Below, in pieces: positions 60,501 to 64,000 of a stretch of 64,000 nucleotides of DNA. Position 1 is the first letter of the stretch. Every line of letters starts with the position of its first letter. The DNA lies in contig JAOWCC010001589.1 in the NCBI GenBank assembly GCA_030867875.1, positions 142,573,745-142,637,744 of the forward strand, in the 5' to 3' direction. The position numbers and the translations under genes are program-made. This DNA comes from Actinernus sp. WN-2022 (Eukaryota > Cnidaria > Anthozoa > Actiniaria > Actinernidae). The notes below the pieces were generated by a model. That model saw nothing but the letters and a program-made list of their open reading frames with translations. It searched no databases and was not told where the DNA came from.

Positions 60501-62844
60501 TTATTCGGACTTTGATTAACTGAACTTTACGGCTCACTTTCGAACGGTACAGGAGGACAACTGTAGAGTTTACTTCAGTTCAGTCAGTATAATCACCCGA
60601 ATCGAAGACCGGAAGGGTAATAATTACCGACGTTACTATATAAATCACACGTCCCAACTTCGTATCGGAAGTGTTCAATTTTGTAAACTTTATCCGTATA
60701 TCCGCCAGCCTTCCAGATCTTCGTAAAAGTCATTGCATGTTTTCAAGTAAATTTGGACCATGCAGTTATCGAAATATCGTGAGCCGTAAAATAAACAAAA
60801 CAACGGCTGCTCGCTTAGTTCCCTCGCCGGCGGTGCGTGGCCCGCTTTAAAGCTTGACTCACTTTAAAGCTTGACTCACTCGCCGAGCGCAAAGCATAAC
60901 ACCAAATAAACTTTTGCTTCAGTGTAGTTTCACATTTACGGCAGATCCTTGTCTTGTTACTAGGTTTCGGCAGAATTCATTGTAAATGTAAATGTTTGCG
61001 TATTAAAATCTCAATTCTTCTTCGAGTCTGAATTTCCACGTGCAATCAGTCAGGCGTGAACGTGTCAGTCTGAATTTTTACAGAACATCAACAGAGTTTT
61101 GAAGCAACGTTTGTCGTATTGAAAGACATGCAAAAACTTCTATACTCTTACCAGAAAACTTCTTCTGGGAAAGTACAATTCCTTTTGAATTAAAAGAGCT
61201 TTAATGCATCGGATCGGATCAGTCAGTTCTCGTAAACGGAAATTAATTGCGCCTTCCCACGGTATTTGTGTCAGAAATGAGACACGCGTCTGGCTGACAG
61301 TTACGATTGACGGGGAGTTTTAAAATATAAGAATCTTGACTTTTTGACGCCTCTGGTACGCAGGGTATTTACCAAAACCATCTTACTATACGTTTGTAAA
61401 CTGTTTGTCATGAATTCGAATTTGTCATGCGTTAATCCTGGTGAAAGAAAGGTTAAAATACGAAATTGTGCAATGAACACATACGCTTCGAAATTTCACG
61501 ATAACCTGGTCCGAATTTTCGTTTGACAATGTGGGAAATATCTACAACACAAGCGTGATGGCTTGATTTCGTAGCTTGAAGAAGTGATGATCCACGAAGT
61601 CATATCTAGCGAGATGAATGTCAAGAGTTGTTCCGCGATCAACTGCGAACACAGAAGTTGATCGCGATCATTGCGCGAAATTTTCGCGAGCAATTTGCGA
61701 ACAAAGTGCGAGCAATTCGCAAACATGGTGCGAGCAATTCGCGAACAGATTGCGAACACTGGTCGCGATCTGCTCGCGAAAAATTCGCGAAAAATGTACA
61801 TATGTTTCTGGGTGGTACTGTATGAATCTTTGAAAGGTTTTGAGTACTTCTGCAAATAATTTTTTGGCTTACAGAGAATACTCTATGTTCTAGGCTTGTT
61901 TGAAATGGTGAAAATTTGACCTTTCCTGACCCATGACCGCGCAAGAAAAAGCCTGGGTCGATTCTTGATCTTACGTCACCTCATTAATGCATTATTCTCC
62001 ATGCCGCCTTTCCATCACAACAACATCGATATATAGAGAATATACACAGTCTGTGAGTTGTTAGTAAAGAAAACAGTTATTTTAGAGTAAATGCTAAATA
62101 TTTATTCAAATTATTGCAAAGTCGAATGAGTTGGATGACGTAAGATCAAGAATCGACCCAGTCTTTTTCTTACGCGGTCATGGGTCAGGAAAGGTCAAAA
62201 TTTCACCATTTTAAACAAGCATAGAACATAGAGTATTCTCAAAACCTTTCAAAGATTCATATATATATAAATTGCAAAAGGGGTTAGTTGCGCTTTAAAT
62301 AACCAGCTAATTCAAAAACGGAACAATAACGACATGTTAAGACTCTAAGTTGGAAGTTCAGTGACCAAGGCTGCAAACAGAGCTTGAGAGCCGAACAGCC
62401 CAGCGCACTGGGTCACGCAAAAGTGGATTGACGGGAGGGAGGGAGGGAAGGAAAACCGCGAGCGATCACAGCGAGTTGAAACTGACAAGCAGAACTCTGC
62501 ACCACGAGCAATAACACACAAGTACAGTCCCGGATGTAAGCAACCCCAGGGCCACGCGAGTGCGCCCCAGTAGTCGCTGGATCTTTAACCATGCCTAAAT
62601 TACATTTAGCCTCGATTAAACTTGTTTTACTGCATGTTTGCAGGGGGTGCTGAGGACACCTCAGACCATCCAGAGATTCCAGCAAGTGCCTGCCCAGCCA
62701 GGCCAGACGTCACCCCTTCTACAGTACTTTGGTATTCTACTGGACCAGGGAAAGCTGAATAAGTTTGAATCCCTTGAGCTGTGCAAGCCGGTCTTACAGC
62801 AAGGCAAGAAACAGCTGCTTGAAAAGTGGCTCAAGGAAGAGAAG
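42521..62844 (+). CDS. CLTC: Clathrin heavy chain, N-terminal nine exons; gene continues beyond the window
   Basis: Forms the three-legged clathrin coat of endocytic and Golgi-derived vesicles, with light chains and adaptors. Exons: 42521-42562, 44325-44532, 45204-45353, 46042-46160, 48355-48516, 53001-53114, 54956-55129, 57623-57820, 62644-62844. They join in frame to 456 residues that align with human CLTC almost without gaps, so numbering is shared. Residues 1 to about 330 form the seven-bladed beta-propeller that binds adaptor clathrin-box peptides; Thr87, Gln89, Lys96 and Lys98 of that pocket are all present. The linker and first helical repeats follow ([20 protein letters not shown]). 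The last exon ends at KEEK with a GT donor, and the remaining 1,200 or so residues lie to the right of the window. Start ATG context GCAACATGTC; the product opens [14 protein letters not shown], against [14 protein letters not shown] in human. It runs divergently from SETD1. Confidence 0.97.
43507..43693. mobile_element. 187-bp MITE with TTAA flanks in CLTC intron 1
   Basis: AGCCCCACAGTCACCCTAGA pairs with TCTAGGGTGATTGTGGGCCT; TTAA at 43503-43506 and 43694-43697. Confidence 0.82.
43975..44165. repeat. Inverted-repeat element in CLTC intron 1
   Basis: TTTTCAAGTCTTGTTTGGAA and AAGTGCATTTAGCTG at the left; CAGCTAAATGCACTTTTTGA and GAGACTTGAAACTTCCA at the right. Borders approximate. Confidence 0.6.
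44325..44532 (+). CDS. CLTC: CLTC exon 2 (residues 15-84)
   Basis: Acceptor CTCTACAG, donor AAAG|GTAGGC. It encodes [20 protein letters not shown] and ends [14 protein letters not shown]; first propeller blades. Confidence 0.97.
44673..44862. mobile_element. MITE with GGGCCCAGTTGTTCGAAGC ends
   Basis: GGGCCCAGTTGTTCGAAGC pairs with GCTTCAAACAACAGGGCCC. CCAGGGTTAAATCGCTAGCC inside parallels CCAGGGTTAATTTGCTAATC at 63170, so it belongs with 63136-63280. Confidence 0.72.
45204..45353 (+). CDS. CLTC: CLTC exon 3 (residues 84-134)
   Basis: Acceptor TATTTTTCAG, donor GAAG|GTAAAA. It encodes [20 protein letters not shown], which holds the clathrin-box pocket residues Thr87, Gln89, Lys96 and Lys98, then [10 protein letters not shown]. 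Confidence 0.97.
45669..45851. mobile_element. MITE with CAGGGTTGTCAGTA ends in CLTC intron 3
   Basis: CAGGGTTGTCAGTA pairs with TACTAACAACCCTG; CTACAG flanks both sides. A poly-G tract lies about 150 bases to the left (45500-45517). Confidence 0.7.
46042..46160 (+). CDS. CLTC: CLTC exon 4 (residues 134-173)
   Basis: Acceptor TTGTTATAG, donor CACAG|GTACAA. It encodes [20 protein letters not shown] and ends LLLIGISAQ. Confidence 0.97.
46606..47160 (+). mobile_element. 5'-truncated LINE fragment (C-terminal part of the reverse transcriptase protein) in CLTC intron 4
   Basis: Reads [20 protein letters not shown], then after a frameshift [20 protein letters not shown] and [20 protein letters not shown] before a stop at 47006-47008. 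This is the tail of CR1/L2-type LINE proteins; compare IWNGIPQSIKSL in the LINE at 39.8 kb. The 3' end carries an ATTAG-type microsatellite (about 47080-47115), the usual tail type of such LINEs. It is sense to clathrin but intronic and dead. Confidence 0.85.
47188..47335. repeat. Palindrome with CCCCGAGACGGGG apex
   Basis: CACTTAATGACTGGTCCCGA, GTTTTGTTTCCCC and GATGTTCC pair with their inverses to the right. The apex reads CCCCGAGACGGGG. Confidence 0.72.
47801..47977. repeat. Hairpin element with CAGCTTGCCTGTTT ends
   Basis: CAGCTTGCCTGTTTATTGCC and CCATTTCAGACCACGTG at the left; CATGTGGTCTGAAATGGGGC and AACAGGCAAGCTG at the right. Confidence 0.75.
48355..48516 (+). CDS. CLTC: CLTC exon 5 (residues 174-227)
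   Basis: Acceptor GTTCTTCCAG, donor AAG|GTATGT. It encodes [20 protein letters not shown] and ends [12 protein letters not shown]. Confidence 0.97.
48913..52118. mobile_element. 3.2 kb TA-flanked transposon with GCAAGAA arrays, carrying a nested TTAA element
   Basis: Ends CAGTACAGCCGTAAAATAAT and its inverse, with TA at 48911-48912 and 52119-52120, as in Tc1/mariner elements. Behind each end lies an array of GCAAGAA(C/G) motifs: at least eight at about 48940-49150, and at least seven as TTCTTGC at about 51896-52090. The middle holds the foldback 49880-51318. No transposase frame was recognised, so it is non-autonomous or decayed. It makes up most of CLTC intron 5. Confidence 0.8.
49880..51318. 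mobile_element. 1.44 kb TTAA-flanked foldback nested in 48,913-52,118
   Basis: Ends AGGGATACCCGAGT and ACTCGGGTATCCCT with TTAA on both sides (49876-49879, 51319-51322). Arms of about 390 bases are near-identical inverses (for example TCGATATGGCAGAGCAATTT at about 50155 and AAATTGCTCTGCCATATCGA at about 51023). Confidence 0.88.
52121..53000. other. Remainder of CLTC intron 5
   Basis: Two similar TGTGACGAATTTGCCC(C/T)CAT blocks (about 52430 and 52535) form a short direct repeat. No gene seen. Confidence 0.45.
53001..53114 (+). CDS. CLTC: CLTC exon 6 (residues 228-265)
   Basis: Acceptor TTCATCTCAG, donor CAG|GTATGT. It encodes [20 protein letters not shown] then [15 protein letters not shown]. 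The intron in front is 4.5 kb, mostly one 3.2 kb transposon. Confidence 0.97.
53690..54605. repeat. Dispersed repeat with internal tandem duplication (about 190 bp, two copies)
   Basis: CGAGAATGGGGTTTTGGAAA through GAAATATTATATTACCGAGT occurs twice in tandem (about 53943-54080 and 54133-54280). The left part matches 2857-2882 and 3728-3770, so the same element family is present at the left edge of the window. Confidence 0.65.
54956..55129 (+). CDS. CLTC: CLTC exon 7 (residues 266-323)
   Basis: Acceptor TTCTCCATTAG, donor CAG|GTAGGA. It encodes [20 protein letters not shown] and ends [17 protein letters not shown] sequence ([14 protein letters not shown]). Confidence 0.97.
55690..57234. mobile_element. 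1.55 kb TTAA-flanked element with internal duplication, CLTC intron 7
   Basis: Ends AGGGGCCGTCTCACCCACAG and CTGTGGGTGAGACGTCCCCT with TTAA at 55686-55689 and 57235-57238; next inward TGCTTAGCACG and CACGCTAAGCA pair. Inside, a unit of about 455 bases occurs twice (about 56145-56570 and 56607-57040), starting CAACAAAACTCCACTTG and including AACGAGATTGCCTGCTAGCA. No transposase recognised. Confidence 0.85.
57623..57820 (+). CDS. CLTC: CLTC exon 8 (residues 324-389)
   Basis: Acceptor TTGTTCTGTAG, donor AAG|GTAAAC. It encodes [20 protein letters not shown], then [18 protein letters not shown] and ends KVAANAPK; linker between propeller and leg. Confidence 0.97.
57821..59791. other. CLTC intron 8, first 2 kb
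   Basis: Mostly AT-rich, with a poly-C run at 58141-58156 and a poly-A run near 59468. Open frames of 60-99 codons around 58990-59400 have no recognisable content. No gene or clear repeat ends. Confidence 0.45.
59792..62294. mobile_element. TTAA-flanked foldback element split by a younger transposon
   Basis: Ends AGTGCAACTAACCCCTTTTG and CAAAAGGGGTTAGTTGCGCT with TTAA on both sides (59788-59791, 62295-62298). Arms continue as TGAATCTTTGAAAGGTTTTG (61823) against CAAAACCTTTCAAAGATTCA (about 62235), then TTTGACCTTTCCTGACCCAT (about 61916) against ATGGGTCAGGAAAGGTCAAA (about 62180). The 2 kb element 59827-61820 interrupts the left arm. Confidence 0.88.
59827..61820. mobile_element. 2.0 kb TA-flanked transposon with TTCGCGAA arrays
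   Basis: Ends CAGTACCGCCCAGAAACATA and TATGTTTCTGGGTGGTACTG with TA on both sides. Behind the ends are dense arrays of TTCGC/GCGAA motifs (59858-59995 and 61650-61795). At about 59999 a second end-like TACAGCCCAAAAATTTACAC is followed by GCAAGAA motifs like those in 48913-52118. The array sequence is open in several frames on both strands, which is a repeat effect. No transposase recognised. Confidence 0.85.
62295..62643. other. End of CLTC intron 8
   Basis: GC-richer stretch with GGGAGGGAGGGAGGGAAGG near 62436. No gene or RNA seen. Confidence 0.4.
62644..62844 (+). CDS. CLTC: CLTC exon 9 (residues 390-456)
   Basis: Acceptor CATGTTTGCAG, donor AAG|GTATAT. It encodes [20 protein letters not shown] and ends [11 protein letters not shown]. 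The next exon is not in the window. Confidence 0.97.
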
Positions 62845-63135
62845 GTATATTATAGTACATGTACACATCTACGTTTGAATAAAGTTTCTGGGTTCTATTA
62901 AAACAAGTAGGAAATGAACAAGATAAGATCTTTGGGCTGGGTCACACTAGGGATAATTTTTAAAAAATTGGAAAGGGTATTTGAAGTTCAACATTTGCAA
63001 CAGCCATTTTTAAAAATCAGCTTATGTAAGGACATGGGATTATCCAGAAATATCTAACATTTATTTGTGTGGGGTTGTTGTTTAACATTTAACCCTTTCA
63101 CTACCAGAGGTTTTCAGTGAAAAGTGCCCTAACAC

Positions 63136-63280
63136 CAGGGCCCGGTTCTTTGAAGCAAGGGTAAGCACTACCCCAGGGTTAATTTGCTAATCCGAGGGTA
63201 AACTATACAGTCTGATTACTATTACAGATTTAGCGTTATCCTAGTGATAAAGTTACCCTTGCTTCGAAAAACCGGGCCCA
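63136..63280. mobile_element. MITE with GGGCCCGGTTCTTTGAAGC ends in CLTC intron 9
   Basis: GGGCCCGGTTCTTTGAAGCA and AGGGTAA pair with TTACCCTTGCTTCGAAAAAC and CGGGCCC. Related to 44673-44862. Confidence 0.78.
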
Positions 63281-63793
63281 GTGGTTTTGGGGATTTTAGT
63301 GAAAATCAGCATCAGATCTTTAACTCTAAACCTCACCTTCAACTTTGGTATTTTTGAAGAGCTCGACTAGATCTTCCTCATTTTTTTATAAGAAGTCTGA
63401 CATTTTCACCGAAATGCTTCCACAATTAGAATCTACTTCAGAAGAAGACATTTAAACTTCATGCATGGTGTTAGATTTCAGAAAGAAAACGTGTAAACAA
63501 ACTTGAAACTTACGTAACTTGAATCCGCCATTGTTTTACCTTTGCAGAAATGAACCCCTAGACTTACTCGACCAATTGGTCAATTCAACAACCCCCCTAT
63601 TGGAAGAAATGCCTCTATTTTGTGGACAAACTTATGCTAATCTGTTTTGCTGTTTTCCAGTGCATGGTATTTTAGACACTTAAGATTTGAGCCGGAAAAC
63701 CAGTGCATGGTGGTGAAAGGGTTAAGAAAGTTTTTTTGTTAATCTCATTCTTGTCAGTTTGAAAGTTGAAGTGTGACTACTGAAACCAGGGCC

Positions 63794-64000
63794 ACTTAGA
63801 CAACGAGAACCAATCACATTGCAGACTTAGACAATGAGAACCAATCACATTGCAGACTTAGACAACGAGAACCAATCACATTGCATACTTAGACAATGAG
63901 AACCAATCACATTGCAGACTTAGACAATGAGAACCAATCACGCTGCAGACTTAGACAATGAGAACCAATCACATTGCAGACTTAGACAATGAGAACCAAT
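63794..64000 (+). repeat. Minisatellite, 31-bp unit, at least 6.7 copies, runs off the window
   Basis: Unit starts CTTAGACAATGAGAACCAAT and ends CACATTGCAGA. Copies differ by single bases (AACGAG/AATGAG, CACATT/CACGCT, GCAGA/GCATA). The lead ACTACTGAAACCAGGGCCAC matches the flank of the MITE at 25572. Confidence 0.95.

Noticed and set aside
63794..64000. CRISPR-like array
   Set aside because: Direct 31-bp tandem copies without spacers, in an animal genome intron: a minisatellite.

Overview
This is a metazoan nuclear window, and gene structure plus repeat content suggest a cnidarian, probably an anthozoan such as a stony coral. Every recognisable host gene is split by GT-AG introns, and two conserved eukaryotic genes can be followed exon by exon. 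The proteins resemble their human counterparts closely. The noncoding DNA is AT-rich and packed with small inverted-repeat transposons, SINEs and dead LINEs. The species assignment is inference.

Layout: 1-9.6 kb holds no host gene that I can support, only repeats (a MITE end, a tRNA-derived SINE palindrome, a 1.6 kb foldback, several MITEs). 9,638-33,125 on the minus strand is a complete SETD1-type (Set1/COMPASS) histone H3K4 methyltransferase in 12 coding exons, predicted 1,889 aa, with RRM, RS/RD-rich, proline-rich, acidic, Win, n-SET, SET and post-SET parts. 33.1-42.5 kb is a 9.4 kb divergent intergenic region filled with foldback elements and a decayed non-LTR retrotransposon. 42,521 to the right edge on the plus strand is clathrin heavy chain. 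Its first nine coding exons (456 residues, the whole beta-propeller and the start of the helical leg) lie in the window and the rest runs off the right edge.

The two genes have unrelated jobs: chromatin marking in the nucleus and vesicle coat formation in the cytoplasm. They are simply divergent neighbours, and nothing supports an operon or shared pathway. The more unusual content is the repeat layer. There are several terminal-inverted-repeat families with readable target-site duplications (TTAA, TA, 7 bp, 9 bp), elements nested in other elements with a recoverable empty site, palindromes whose arms differ between copies but match within a copy around a shared loop, transposon ends made of dense short-motif arrays, and a minisatellite that looks like the expanded end of a MITE.

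All coordinates and splice junctions were read by eye. Superfamily names for the DNA transposons rest on terminal motifs and target-site lengths only, because no transposase gene was recognised.
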